In this document: positions 33,817-45,884 of the stretch, piece by piece
How the letters are laid out: every line of letters starts with the position of its first letter
Position numbering within the stretch: position 1 is the first letter of the stretch
From: Liolophura sinensis
Lineage: Eukaryota > Mollusca > Polyplacophora > Chitonida > Chitonidae
Assembly (NCBI RefSeq): GCF_032854445.1
Contig: NC_088300.1
Location: 62,038,984-62,102,983 of the forward strand
Direction of reading: 5' to 3'
Length of the DNA stretch: 64,000 bases
The notes under the pieces: generated by a model
Databases searched by the model: none
Told to the model about the DNA's origin: nothing
Seen by the model: only the letters and a program-made list of their open reading frames with translations
Made by a program: the position numbers and the translations under genes

Positions 33817-34020
33817 TAACAGAAAGTCTGTTGTCTGAGTGATGCTAGAATGTATTCTACCATTGCCACAGATTATTCTGTTAAATATAAGACTCATATT
33901 TTATTAATTCAACAGAAAGATTCTGTTAGACTAACAGGATATTATGTTGAATATGACACTGTGTTATGTTATTCTAACAGAATACATTCTATCATCACTC
34001 AGACAACAGACTTTCTGTTA
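33817..34020. mobile_element. MITE with 42-base near-perfect terminal inverted repeats
   Basis: Left end 33817-33858 and the reverse complement of 33979-34020 agree at 41 of 42 positions, starting taacagaaagtctgttgtct. Counting TA as a target duplication (TA|ACAG...CTGT|TA) would fit Tc1/mariner-type insertion, but the TA could belong to the repeat. The 120-base interior repeats ctgtta motifs and has no coding capacity. The very high arm identity suggests recent insertion. Confidence 0.88.
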
Positions 34021-35095
34021 AAAATAGCAAATTTTTTGAGTGGAGACGATTAAACAAACAAACAAAAATGAAAAAAGGACCCGCGACTTCAACCTGTCAT
34101 CTGCACGCTGCTTATAGAATAGCCTTGTCCTATTTTTTTATTTGTCTAACGCGACGGGTGGATTCGACAAATGGCATCATGTGAACGTCGGCCTTATATA
34201 AAAACTGTACAGCTTCTTGTGATTACATACAGTTGGTAAGATAAAATAAAATCAGTGTTAAAACAGTTCCCCTTGCGCTATGGACTGTGGATAAAGAAGA
34301 CATTCTCACCTTCATTGCACACAGTCATAGTAACACTCCACAATAAACAAAAACATAGGCATAACGGCAGCGAGATTAAGATGCTCATCTGTGAATCCTC
34401 GAAAACGCTACTATAGTTGGTTGAATCTCAGTCTACGACAGGAAATTTATGGGAAAAAATTGTTAAGTTAAAACAATGATTTTTTACGGTATGGACTGGT
34501 CTAATTAGAATGGAAATTTCCCAAAAGCCGTTTTCAAATGTAGGTTAAAAAAATTGCTCTTGTTTTGTTAACGAAGGCTTAACACTCACTCGTGCATCAA
34601 AAGATATGAACCTTCCCAAACCGTTGACATGGTACATTGCGAGGAGCGAAGTACTATATGCGCTTTCTCATCAAAGCCTTTGGTAGCTCATCAAAACCTT
34701 TGGCACGTGAAAAATTTACCTGTGATATTGAAACAATGTGTTGTGATGAAAGTGTCAATCTTCGTCACTGGATTTACACAAACTAGAAACTTGTGCAACT
34801 TTTTGAATTCTTCATTGGGTCTTAATTTTTCGCCTTTTAAGTCTCTAATTTTAACAGCTGTCGTGTTTCGCACAGTAATGCAACTGGTCAGTTGTTTCTT
34901 AGTACATATTGCCATATAGTGTTATCCATAATTAAACAGGTACATGGGGAAAAACACATACACGTCTTTAAAAAAAATATCTTGGCAAAACTAGTTACTG
35001 TCTGGCAATTTTCTTTTTCCAATAAACCTGTCCCAAACACCGGGGAAAAGAAAGAGTTTTATACATTATTAAATGTATGAATTATTCCCTAGCTA
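34021..35095. other. No gene; contains repeat Y copy 2 at about 34279-34430
   Basis: AT-rich. Open frames on both strands at 34629-34919 overlap each other and have no recognisable product. Confidence 0.5.
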
Positions 35096-35108
35096 CAAGC
35101 GCCCATAT

Positions 35109-35253
35109 ATTCAGTCATTTATTTATTTAATTGGGGTTTTACGCCCAACTCAAGTATATTTCGGCGCCCAGCATTAAAGTGGGAGGAAACCGGGCAGAGC
35201 CCGGGGGAAATCTACGACCATCCGCAGGTTGCTGACAGACCTTCCTACGTACG
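35109..35253 (-). mobile_element. SINE-A, 5'-truncated, with target duplication
   Basis: Flanks acaagcgcccata (35096-35108) and acaagcgtccata (35254-35266), 12 of 13 identical. A short deletion removes part of the aatatttcacttatacgacg region. Confidence 0.9.
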
Positions 35254-35266
35254 ACAAGCGTCCATA

Positions 35267-35587
35267 ATGAGGCTTACTTTAGTATGCTGCGATAGTCGAC
35301 TTCCCTGCCGAAAAGGCCTCCCACTGGTTATGTGTAGAACACAGGTGGATTTACGGCTCCAATCTGTCTAATTAGTTATATAGATAAATAGGCAGAATGA
35401 AAACATTGTGTGAAAATGTTTAGTTCCTAAGGCGATATATCAGTTTAGCAGAATGTGCTGCTTTATTCTACCAAGCCTGTACACAAAATTACAGGGAACG
35501 ATTCCACAAACTTAAGTCAAAATTTTTTATATACCCATTTCTCAATTTATGAACTCTTTTTCCCAATTTTCTTTACCAGTGTGGCCT
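35267..35587. other. No gene recognised
   Basis: AT-rich unique sequence between two SINEs. Confidence 0.5.
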
Positions 35588-35808
35588 ATAGTGGTTGGCG
35601 TTTTAGCACAGAAGAACCACCCAGGAGTCTCTCACCAATGCGGGCGGCGTGGGTTCAAGCCCAGTTCATGCTGGATTCCTTCTTGGTCGGAAAGGTCTTG
35701 CAGCAGCCCGCGGATGGTCGTGAGTTTTAATGTTGGACGCCGTCGTTTATACGTGGAATATTCTTGAGTACTGCCTAAAACACCAATCATTTAATAAAAT
35801 AAATAACT
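35588..35808 (+). mobile_element. SINE-A, diverged, with partial head
   Basis: Degraded head (tatagtggttggcgttttag), B-box-like gggttcaagcccag, body cagcagcccgcggatggtcg, tail gcctaaaacaccaatcattt. A deletion removes the cggtttcctcccacc block. Confidence 0.85.
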
Positions 35809-36734
35809 ACTATTGTAAACATTTGTAACTCACGGCATGTGGTAATACGAAATGAAATTTAAAAAAATGCATGAACACCCTAGGGCTAAAACACTGTTCA
35901 GAGGTTTAACAAGGTACATAAACACACTTCCGTTGACTATTGACTGTTCTGTAGCGAAGACTAATATTTCAAAACAACACCCGATTATGAAAACACGTGC
36001 TTATTGATCGTAGGCCGGTTCTTAAACAAACATTACCTGGTTACACGTACACATTCCTGTGGAATCCTCCTTTGGCACAGGTCCAGTGTGACGCCATAAA
36101 GCCACATTCTTATTTCACACTTTCTGCTCAGCATTCCAGTTTCTCATAGTTCACTTGTAATGGATGGATCCAACACATCCAATGTCACACCACCCCTTCT
36201 TATTACAACTTTACTTCTCATTCCATTCCCATTGAAAGCAATTGTGACGTTAGAAATATTGAGCATTTGTACTCAATGTGTGGGACATCCGGTTGACCTA
36301 TTTGCAACAATACTGCTTATGATTGGCCAACTGCGTGTTCTTGATTGAAAGTTCGGAAACGTCACCCACACCCTTTCCTGTGTGATTATCAAAGCTGGGT
36401 TGACAAAGCTTGTATGAATGAATACCACCAGGTAAACAAAATATGTATTCCTGGGCCAGTGCTCCAGTTTGGGTGAGTATCATCTTGTGTTAAAAACACA
36501 CATTCCTTCGCCCAAACATCCGGACTGAATCTATGAGTCACAACAGACATTCGTATACCAGTCATATTATTTCTCTGGGCCATAAGGTATGAGTGCTGGT
36601 GTACTGTGTCATTAACGAATGACGTCACGTTTTTTCAATCCAGCTGTCTCTGGCCTTAAATGCAGGCGATTTGTCATGTACCTGACGAAAAGCGACCGCA
36701 TTTGCTGGCAATTCAGTTTTTTAACCCATAAATT
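35809..36734. other. No gene recognised
   Basis: Unique sequence; frames at 36160-36628 on both strands lack recognisable features. Confidence 0.5.
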
Positions 36735-36815
36735 CGATTCACGTAATATAAGTGGAATATTATTCAGTGCGGTGTTAAACATCTATCAAGTGTAATAAAT
36801 AAATAAAAATATAAG
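36735..36815 (+). mobile_element. SINE 3' end relic
   Basis: ataagtggaatattattcag, tgcggtgttaaacatc and an (aaat)n tail resemble the SINE-A 3' end. Too short for a firm call. Confidence 0.5.
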
Positions 36816-37496
<681 letters not shown>

Positions 37497-37930
37497 TGAC
37501 AATCCCTCAGCTTAACCTTCATCCTGGTAGAACATAATTGGTCATATGATCACTTCCTGTTCAACGCTCTGTGTAACCAAAGATCATCAGATGTCTCCGT
37601 GCCCGTCACCTTGATGGAGCACATTTGGTCATGTGGTCAGATTTTACTTGTGGCAGAATGTCATCATGGAGATTGCCTAATCCTCACTCAGTGCTCTGTA
37701 TTTTCCACATGTGACCCCTATCAACCCTAATACAATACAAGGACCCACACTTGGACCTCAGCCGATCGGCTTTTGACTGAGGGACCAGGATCAAATACAG
37801 TATTCACTAATTAAAAAGTTAGTCATGCACCTGGTGAATGCAGGCGATTAGCCTACACTCCGTTTTTTCTCACCCATTAATCTCACTGAAAATTTGATTT
37901 ATTTACTTTTCTGACATGATTAATTGTTAT
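37497..37930. other. No gene recognised
   Basis: Two loosely similar halves around ttggtcat(a/g)tg(a/g)tca near 37540 and 37625; otherwise nothing. Confidence 0.45.
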
Positions 37931-38152
37931 TTAAAGTGAACATAAAGTACACCACATATACACATGGAAAAAAATGATATAGGACATAGTTATCACAGAA
38001 AAATATGTAAAAAAATTCTATAAAGTTTTGAAAACCCAGAAGATGAAGTTCAGTATTGGGAATATAGCACTTTTTAAATATTTTAAAACATTTCTTGAAT
38101 ACTACTTTATTAATTAACTTAGATTTAGTGGCTGACTTTATGTTCACTTTAA
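37931..38152. mobile_element. MITE with TTAA ends (piggyBac-like)
   Basis: The ends are a perfect 18-base inverted repeat, ttaaagtgaacataaagt at 37931-37948 and its reverse complement at 38135-38152. The outer TTAA on both sides matches the target duplication of piggyBac-type elements, leaving a 14-base terminal repeat. The 186-base interior is AT-rich and non-coding. A TA-duplicating family is the alternative. Confidence 0.82.
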
Positions 38153-38402
38153 TGCCATTTTTAAGAATTGTTCACCTTACGATGGCCACCAGTTCTATAG
38201 ATGAAGCAAAAGTTCCAGTATGTGTGATATACGTCATATTGGCTGACGGCAAGAAGTCTTCAGCGAGCACTCAAGTAAAACCAAACGAAAGACTGCTGTC
38301 GGCTGCTACCTGCCACCACGACCCGGAGAAAGGGTATTGGAAATTCTCTATCTGACAATGATACTGAACATTAGACTTGATCTATAGATTGAAGGCAGAC
38401 GC
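38153..38402. other. Open frame of doubtful meaning
   Basis: A frame from 38181 (MATSSIDEAKVPVCVIYV..., to a stop at 38353) follows the MITE. Its start (gatggccaccagttctatag) resembles the degraded SINE segment at 38403, so part may be SINE-derived. No domain recognised. Confidence 0.35.
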
Positions 38403-38490
38403 ATTAACGTTGACGACCAGTTCTATGGGAGGAAACCTGAGTGACCAGTGTAAATCACTGACCCTTGGCAAGCTACTGGCGATCTCCTAG
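38403..38490 (-). mobile_element. SINE-A relative, degenerate
   Basis: cgaccagttctatgggagga, aacctgagtgacc and ttggcaagctactggcgatc parallel the SINE-A body in the variant also seen at 28751-28868. Confidence 0.5.
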
Positions 38491-38796
38491 TGCAAAACTG
38501 CACAGCTCTGGAGATACCTAACACAATTAAACCCATAAAACAACTGAACATATAATCACACACATCACAACGTTTTACAGAATAGGTCAAAACCGTTGGT
38601 TAGAACCATTTTGGGGTAAAAAAGAGTAATTAGCTCTATCCCATGAGCGCGTGTCGAATCATCTCTCACCTAGTCATTCTAAGCTCGTGATCATGTATAT
38701 GCCAGCGGCGACTGGAGGTGGTACGCTTTTCCACCTGTCGTTGAAAACCTCTGTAGAACATAGGAGCCCTTTCGTATAGGAATATAGTACATCCGA
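38491..38796. other. No gene recognised
   Basis: Unique sequence up to the left target-repeat copy of the next SINE. Confidence 0.5.
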
Positions 38797-38807
38797 CATA
38801 CGTCTTG

Positions 38808-39020
38808 TCTCACTAATGCGATCGCTGTGAGTTCAAGCCCAGCTCACGCTGGCTTCCTCTCCAGCCGTATGTCGGAAGGTCTTTCAGCAACCCGCGCTTG
38901 GTCGCGGATTTCCCACGGGCTTTACCCCGTTTCCTCCCACCATAATGCTAACCGGCGTCGTATAAGTGAAATATTCTTGAGCACGGCGTAAAACACCAGT
39001 CAAATAAATAAGTAAATAAA
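38808..39020 (+). mobile_element. SINE-A, head partly lost, with target duplication
   Basis: Flanks catacgtcttg (38797-38807) and cacacgtcttg (39021-39031), 10 of 11 identical. The insert starts just upstream of the B-box region (gagttcaagcccag) and ends in (aaat)n. Confidence 0.92.
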
Positions 39021-39177
39021 CACACGTCTTGAGCTTGTAGTTGAGGACTTCCTAGCCTCGCTTGGAACGACGTCTTCTCGGACTTTCTGAGGCACATTGG
39101 ATGATCTGGTAGTGCAACTATTAAAAGATTTCGAAGACGCCAACCACTCTGGGCTAATCTGAAGGGTGATTTATAGG

Positions 39178-39293
39178 AATCGTGGGTTTCCTTAGGGTTC
39201 TGCCCGGTTTCCATCCACCATAATGCGGGCCGCAGTCGTATAAATGAAATATTATTGAGTACGACGTAAAACACCAATCAAATAAATAAATAC
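39178..39293 (+). mobile_element. SINE-A, strongly 5'-truncated
   Basis: Body from gtgggtttccttagggttct, cggtttccatccaccataat, 3' end gtacgacgtaaaacaccaat and (aaat)n. A partial gaatcgtg repeat on each side may be the target duplication. Confidence 0.87.
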
Positions 39294-39647
39294 ATGAATC
39301 GTGATTGGTTTACTGATTTCAGCAAGTAAGCTTTTATACAAAATTCACTATAGCACAATGTGTATGTATCTGGAGCTTGTGAAATCTTCTAATACAGGAT
39401 TGTCCGCTTGACGTCAATTAACGAGAGACGATAAGTCTTTTGCGACACAATGATTTTTAAACTATTTAGGCAATTGATGCTTTTAAATGTTGACATTTTC
39501 TTAATACTGTGCGTGTTTCGGTTCACTTAAAGACAGGCTGCGGTCAAGCCACCAAGATATCTAGTTGTTCTCTGTTTCATTTGATTGATGTTTTATGCCG
39601 AACCCAAGAATGTTAGCATTATGGTTAGAAAACTATTCTCTACAAAC
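39294..39647. other. No gene; SINE-A fragment at about 39577-39630
   Basis: The fragment has tttgattgatgttttatgcc, gaacccaagaatg and ttagcattatggttag (minus orientation), with an internal deletion. The rest is unique. Confidence 0.55.
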
Positions 39648-39662
39648 GTGATTTAAAGTAGA

Positions 39663-39912
39663 GTGACTGAGTGCTTGGAGTTAACGTCGTACTTAACAAT
39701 TTTTCATTCATATGACGACGATGGAAGGAGTGCATGTATTGTGTCTCCTTGTTGCAGGATGGATTTCCACCGCTCTTTTATCTAGTGCTGCTTCACTGAG
39801 ACGCCTTACCTAAGCCATTATACTGATACGGGACAACCAGTTGTTGCACTGGATTGACCCTGGATCTGCCGCTCCCAAAGCGGATGCTCTACCAACTGTG
39901 CTATCGGGGCCG
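39663..39912 (-). mobile_element. SINE-B with head, internally deleted, target duplication
   Basis: Perfect 15-base repeats gtgatttaaagtaga at 39648-39662 and 39913-39927. On the minus strand: head ccggccccgatagcacagtt, ggtagagcatcc, B-box-like gggtcaatcc, body and 3' end. Compared with 5519-5887 a stretch between B-box and body is missing. Confidence 0.93.
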
Positions 39913-39927
39913 GTGATTTAAAGTAGA

Positions 39928-40977
39928 ATACAGTCTTGTAATTTTGACTGATAAACCCTACAGCACTCGCGCACATAACCGCGCTATTTCAAGATTGAAA
40001 ACACATTTGGGGATTTAAACTTAGATTGTGACGTCAACGGCAAAAGGAATGGTCCATAAGATTCACCATCGAGTCCAAAGAAAAATAAACAAGAAAACAA
40101 AAACAAGAAGAATAAGAAAATGTATTTTTAGGTGCCGTTTTCAGTAGTGATTCCGCAGGCACTATATTTTGCACTTTTTAACTTCATTCTTCAGCATGGC
40201 TTTAAAATAGCAATGCTCCAGTTAGTCAATAAATGAATTATCACTTGGCTGTCTAACCACGATACTCGTGTATAATACGTCTAAGGACACAATCCCGTAA
40301 CAGCAGCCTCATAGCATTCTTAATGTACAGTTATTATATATCTTTGATGTGACGTATGGTTTTTCCACCGAGCCGCAGCTCCAGTTCTCGTTAATTATTC
40401 CATCGCTGGACCTGGTATACATGTTTCCTGCACGGAGTGCTTTCCTTCTACTTAGACATTGCATAATAAGGCAAAGGGCTTAGGATTCCGTAAATTACAC
40501 CTGATAGTCTTCTCTTCAAGCTTCTTTGTCTGATTTTAATGTCTCAGTCCCGCGGGATCGCTAAGAGGCTTGATGCGGATACTAACAGCAGCCGTCAGTG
40601 GGATGTCTTACTGGAATCCCGTTAGCCTCCGACGAGAGTCCGAGGTTTAAACACCCCCAGCTCGCCAAGCTGAACTCATACACCTGGACACTTAATTGTT
40701 CGCTTCCCTGCGCCCCGACACAGCAAGCTCAGAGGACGTTTGTGTTCCTTCCCTTGAGTAGAGTGGATAAAGAAGTGTATTTGCAGTCTTCACGGCGGAA
40801 GTATCCGGCCAAGAACTAACGCTCAATTGGACTTGTGCGTAACGACGTGTGCATGATGTGTACCACATATCTTGCCATCGACCACAAACCATCGGCTAAC
40901 TTCCCACTGGTCGCCGGCGCTTTTTGAAACGCTTCGGTTTGACTGCTGTGCCATTTCGATAACGGCCATTGTGTGCA
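39928..40977. other. No gene; possible promoter-upstream region
   Basis: From about 40350 the sequence is less AT-rich than before. It contains gttaattattccatcgctgg and other regulatory-looking stretches, upstream of the candidate first exon. The frame at 40598-40819 is not recognised. Confidence 0.35.
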
Positions 40978-40983
40978 TATAAG
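40978..40983 (+). promoter_or_regulatory. Possible TATA element
   Basis: gcatataaggtg lies about 260 bases before the candidate start codon. Two short upstream frames follow: accatggaggcgtc (from 41023, ending at a stop after six codons) and gaaatggagctg (20 codons). Whether transcription starts here is unknown. Confidence 0.2.
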
Positions 40984-41239
40984 GTGTTTCTAGAGTCTTT
41001 TTACCAAAACGTGTTGTTTACCATGGAGGCGTCAATAAAGTAACCACACTGATAGCGAATATCTGCCACAGAGATCTGTGAAATGGAGCTGTATGAGATC
41101 GATGATTTTTATAGTAGCGACAGGAAGTGGACTAGCAAGCTGTGATCTGCTCTGGTATTACCTGGCCATCAAGCCCTGAAGATAGGAGACGTCCGGATAC
41201 TAGTCCGTGTCAAACTGTGTGATAGAATGTGTATACGGA

Positions 41240-41290
41240 ATGGGTGCTCAGAGTCGGACAGTGGATGCTGAACAACTAAAACAAGATCAG
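41240..41290 (+). CDS. Candidate first coding exon, unknown protein
   Basis: An ATG in good context (G at -3 and +4) opens a 17-codon frame, MGAQSRTVDAEQLKQDQ, that ends exactly at a strong splice donor, cag|gtgagt. A Gly at position 2 and a small or polar residue at positions 5-6 would allow N-myristoylation, common in short first exons of membrane-anchored signalling proteins. No matching downstream exon is visible, so the gene would continue beyond a long intron. Family not recognised. A chance ATG plus donor, or a non-coding first exon, are alternatives. Confidence 0.33.
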
Positions 41291-42833
41291 GTGAGTTTCA
41301 CTATGCATACTTTGTGTTGGATATGATCACGAAATGTTTAATAACTGGCTGTATACAATGCTGTATACACACGTTTGGAATGGTGCTTACGATTGTATAT
41401 AGTTCCGATGACTCCTTCTCATGTGATTTAACCAAGTATCGTTCTGTGAAGTATGTAACAAATAGAACTGTATTTAACACCACACAAATATATTAGTTTC
41501 ATGTATTACATTGTATGTCATGTCGTTGACGGATATATGAATATGTGGTAACTTGAGAGCGACTAAACAGTTGAGGTTAACGAATGAAAAGTAGACTGTA
41601 AACAGAAAACGTCTTTTCTACTTGAAGATAGAAATCATTCCTTTAACTAAACCTTACTCAACCTGACTTACAATTAGTGTCTTCAGTAATTCAAATACAG
41701 ACCGTGTTTTTCGGTTACTCAACTACTGACAGCTAATCTGCTCGGATACTCGGTAGCACGGTTAGCTATTCTTTTCGGAAATTCAAGCACAGATAGTAAG
41801 TTTCTTCGATGTTCTAAGCTAGGATATAGTGAGTACGGTGGGTCTCAAACGAAGCGATTTTCTGCACGCGAACCAGAGCAAGTCTTTTGCAAGCATATTG
41901 CGACATATAAAATGTTATGGTGTGAGAATAGCGCTCGCAGATGGTCTTTGTTGGCAGCAGACGGTAGTTTCCTCTCTCCATCGGTCGCAAATGTGTTGGG
42001 TAAGGCCAAAAAATCGGCCATCGCTGGTGGTACAAGCCAGTGATCGCAAGAGTGCTCTACTCTCTCTAGAGTCTAGCTAGTCGAAACATCCTTCGTGTGA
42101 GGCTCGCTATAGGCAATTGGAACCAAATAACTGTACAGTCCATTACTGTCTTTCCGTTGACGATTTATGGACAAATTTATGTTACAAATGGAACAGTACA
42201 TCAAACGGGTTGAAAACGAGTTTTAATTTCACCAGACAAGTTCCCCACTTAACGGAAATAGTCGGTGTTTGAACAAAGTAATGCAGGTACTTTTTAGTAC
42301 GTGTTCTATTTATGGATCGCCCAAGATCACCCAATCTACGAGACACATGAGAAAAGAACACCCTAGGGGAAAAGAGGACAGTTCCGTGTTTCATGTAAGT
42401 TAAGGTTTTAACGGTTGCTGTTCAGTCACGGATATAATCATCAGTAAAGGTTGTATTTGAACTCTTACTCTGTCATCGCCATTGTTTCTCAACCACCCAA
42501 AGAAACATGTGGTATGAAATAGTTTGCAGTATTAAGAGCTTTTGCTATGGATCGGTCCAAAAGGCAGGCTAATGTCTACTTTTATTTGATTTGCCTGCAT
42601 ACTGAATGCTGCTCCCAATACTGTAGGGCTTCTTCAAACAACGGACGGTTAGCCATGTTTTCTGTAGCTATTTTTTTTTTCATTTCGCATAAAAATGGCA
42701 GATATTGTAAAATTTTCACGATTTCAAATCAATATTGTATATGGTTGTCGTAAACTCCCTCTAGCATTAGATGTGCTGGTGAGGTTTTAACTGCCGTCCG
42801 CGTGTTCCCAGCTGAGCTCGATGTCTTACTTAC
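41291..42833. other. No gene recognised
   Basis: Would be first intron if the previous exon is real. Open frames on both strands overlap and show no domain. Confidence 0.45.
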
Positions 42834-42923
42834 CTCCAGCTCTGTACGCCCGCGTCCAATCAGGCTAACGGCATCACGGCTGTCTCCGGATTTCTTCCGC
42901 ACACAATCTGATTCGTGGAACAC
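42834..42923 (-). other. Possible minus-strand exon end with splice donor
   Basis: On the minus strand an open stretch reading CVRKKSGDSRDAVSLIG, then RGRTELE, runs into gag|gtaagt (donor at 42833-42828). It is less AT-rich than its surroundings. No convincing acceptor or start was found. Low confidence; it could be a non-coding first exon or chance. Confidence 0.2.
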
Positions 42924-42929
42924 CGTACA

Positions 42930-44472
42930 AAAAATCGTCCTCTCTCACATCTGAGTATGGAAATAAATGTGGGAAAAACTACTTGCTCGTGACGGAAAAC
43001 GTGAAATTCTATGAAATAGAAGCAGGTGTTAGATATATATATGGAACGACCTAACAACGAATGCGACGTATATAAGAATGTAGCATGAACTTTAAAATAT
43101 TGGTATAAACACGCCCACCTTGTTCTTATTGCCACATGAAAAGTCACGGAAAAGTCACAGGCAAACTGCTTGCAGTGTTTGGATCGCCCACCACCCGTAG
43201 AGAAACTACGGTGGTTTTTTTTTTTTTTTTTTGTCCACAAAAAAGGAACTGTTTCTAAAATCGAATAACGCTTCCTTCACATCCCTAGCTGTGAGACTGA
43301 GCTTTGCGATAACCACACCATCACAAACCCCCTGTGATTCTAATGAATGGTAATCAATACTTGGGGAGGTATATGGAGTCATTGCCTCACGCGACAACCA
43401 CAGCGGAAAGCTATTGCTCCACTGTTGACTACGCCCCCTACATGTATATATGAGGGAGGACTTAGCTAACTATTCAGGCTTCATCGAACGAAATGTCTGC
43501 TGTTTTACTTGGACATTGTAACCTTACGCGCTCTATTTCTTGAGACATTATGTATTACTGCGCAAAGTGTTGCAGGATAATTGTACAGCTCGACCGCATA
43601 GTCGTACGCTGAGCTGAGAAAACCACGCCTTCAAAATGCTACAGGGGGAAGACAACTGGGACTAAAGGACCGCTAGAGAGAAGCAGCCTTAAATCGTTGA
43701 GGCTAATAAATATTCTCCTCTGTTAGGGCTTATTCAGTTCTGCGGAAAATAACCGTTTACTATGCAGACCTCGGCAGAAAGAAGCGAGGTAGGCAAATGC
43801 ATTGCGTGATGGCCAGTATTTGACAGGCACTTGTTGCTGGGCACAACACTCCCTCAGCTTTCTAACCCGTATATCTTATCTAAGAACCAATCAGCCGTTT
43901 TTGGAGCTCTCGGAGATTTGAAACGTGGACAAAAACATACAAGCCGGATCTTTGGTTTTAACCTTACCCACTTGGAATGGTGACATTTATTACTGCAGTA
44001 GGTTTTTTGTTACCAAAGCCTCAGAAAAAAATAAAAAGGTTTTATTTTGCTTTGCGGTATTTTTTGTTGTTGTTTTGGAAATCAAGTATGCCAACTCTTC
44101 TTCAGGTTTTACCATCAGTCTGAGATTCCATCTGTGCCTCAAGGCTGACTGAAACATTTTCTGACGCGATTCTCAGCCGTCCAAGAAGTGGGTCTCTCAG
44201 ACGAGGCACTACACTACACAACTGTCATCTTAACCGAGCGATATTGCTGCCATGACTGCCTCTGTAAATTGGTCTCACCTGTATGAGTGCCTCTAAGTAT
44301 CATTGCGCGTGCGCAGTAATTTTTCTGTTGAATGTTTCCTGATTGTAAATAATCATACGTAATAGATTCTTTCGACTGCATGAGCATGATTCATTTTATC
44401 ATTTCATGCCTGAGAACACAGACTGATTGTGAGAGACCTCTTGTGGGCTGATGATCTACTTGTAAGGATTAT
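42930..44472. other. No gene; T18 run at 43215-43232
   Basis: Unique sequence. The minus-strand frames that cross the T-run give Lys tracts and are not credible genes. Confidence 0.5.
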
Positions 44473-44522
44473 TGCCCCACCCCCCACCCCACCCCACCGA
44501 ACCCCCACCCGCCCTGCACCCT
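44473..44522. repeat. C-rich tract, G-quadruplex potential on minus strand
   Basis: Six or more runs of three or more C separated by one to four bases. The complement satisfies the usual four-G-run pattern. Confidence 0.7.
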
Positions 44523-44954
44523 TCTTCACTCTCCGCCAGCTGTAGGCCTACACAGCGTCCTGAACCCTTCAGCACACCAAACTATAATCCAGAGAACGTT
44601 AAAGTATAAACGGTTTTTGTTGCTCCTCGGTGTTTGCCTACTTTAAGCGACAACATCAAGAAAGAAGAAGGTGTGGTTGTGACCGATTGGTTATGGTGCT
44701 TATCTGTAACTATCTAGGGAACACGAGGTCCCCGAAAATATTTGATTTTCAACAAAATAGATAACCTAGGGTTTTCATATGCGGGTGAAGATCTATGCGT
44801 AAGATGCTGCAAATTTGATTTCTCGCTATTGGCTAATCAAAGCAGTAAACCATCAACCCATTCTGGAGCGAATTATTGTAGTAGTTAATTATTTGTCAAA
44901 TGCCCGTCATTTTCTTCGGTCACTCATTTTTGTATCAGCCATAAATCTGACCGC
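44523..44954. other. No gene recognised
   Basis: Unique sequence leading to a SINE. Confidence 0.5.
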
Positions 44955-44963
44955 CATGGTATA

Positions 44964-45191
44964 TATATTTATTCATTTATTTATTTATTAGATTGGTGTT
45001 TTTATGCCGTACTCAAGAATATTTCACTTATACGACGTCCTTATGGGGGAGAAAACCGGTAAGCCTCCGAGGTAAACCCACGACCATCTAAAGGTTGCTG
45101 GAGACCTTCCCATTTCCGACCGGAGTAGAAGCCAACTCGCGACCGCTTTGTTGAATGGCTTCGTAATCATTATGCGCTGGCACGCTAGCCA
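44964..45191 (-). mobile_element. SINE-A with degraded head, target duplication
   Basis: 9-base repeats catggtata at 44955-44963 and 45192-45200. Read on the minus strand the head is degraded (gctagcgtgccagcgcataa) and the body lost the catcattatggtggg-type block. Confidence 0.88.
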
Positions 45192-45280
45192 CATGGTATA
45201 ATAACTAAATAAGTGAAGAAGAAAATTTCCAAATCCTATGAATTTCACGCATTCCAGAATTATTTCCCCAAGAAGAGTAA

Positions 45281-45360
45281 CTGGCCCCGGTAGCACAGTT
45301 GGTAGAGTTGGTAGAAAAATTGTTAAGTACCACCTTAAACCCCAAGCACGCACGCACACT
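45281..45360 (+). mobile_element. SINE-B minimal form: head fused to tail
   Basis: The tRNA-like head ggccccggtagcacagttgg, then tagag, passes directly into the SINE-B 3' end gaaaaattgttaagtaccac, then cccaagcacgcacgc. The whole central body (about 280 bases) is absent. Both key retroposition parts remain, so it could be a deletion product or a mobile short form. Confidence 0.8.
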
Positions 45361-45884
45361 CATGAAGAGGCCACCATTATCAACATCATGTGATGAACAA
45401 TCTTATGCTTATTGGATAACGTCGGTAAGAACGCTTATAGGGCAATCAGTATACTAGTATATTCCATGACGAGATTAATCATTAAGTTTTGCTCGCGTAT
45501 AATGAAGCGATTTTAGACAGTTTTCGTCCTCAACACTGCTAAAATGAAGGTGCTTCGGGGGTTTATCAGGTATTTCCCCGGAAAACTCACTACACATGAT
45601 CAGATGTATCCTGCATTCGCTATTTGGTACGATTTTACCGTTCCGTTTGGAATGAACTAAACTTGTCTTCTCTTGGTAAACAGAGGAAGGCAAAGTTAGA
45701 TAGATACATTTTCTGAAGACCAAGGGATATTGGCAAGTGTGGCCAGCCGAATGTACATCCAGGTCAGAATATATATGAGTAATGTTCTGTGGCCCTATTA
45801 AGACATTTAGTTCCAGTGTCGCTGCAAGAGATCCTTTGTCACTCAGTTGATTTGAGTATCATGCCTGGTAGCTTATACTCTCTA
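45361..45884. other. No gene recognised
   Basis: Unique sequence; the minus-strand 82-codon frame at 45475-45723 is unrecognised. Confidence 0.5.

Noticed and set aside
38181-38355. 58-codon frame starting MATSSIDEAK
   Set aside because: Its start resembles a degraded SINE segment and no family is recognised; evidence is too thin for a gene call.
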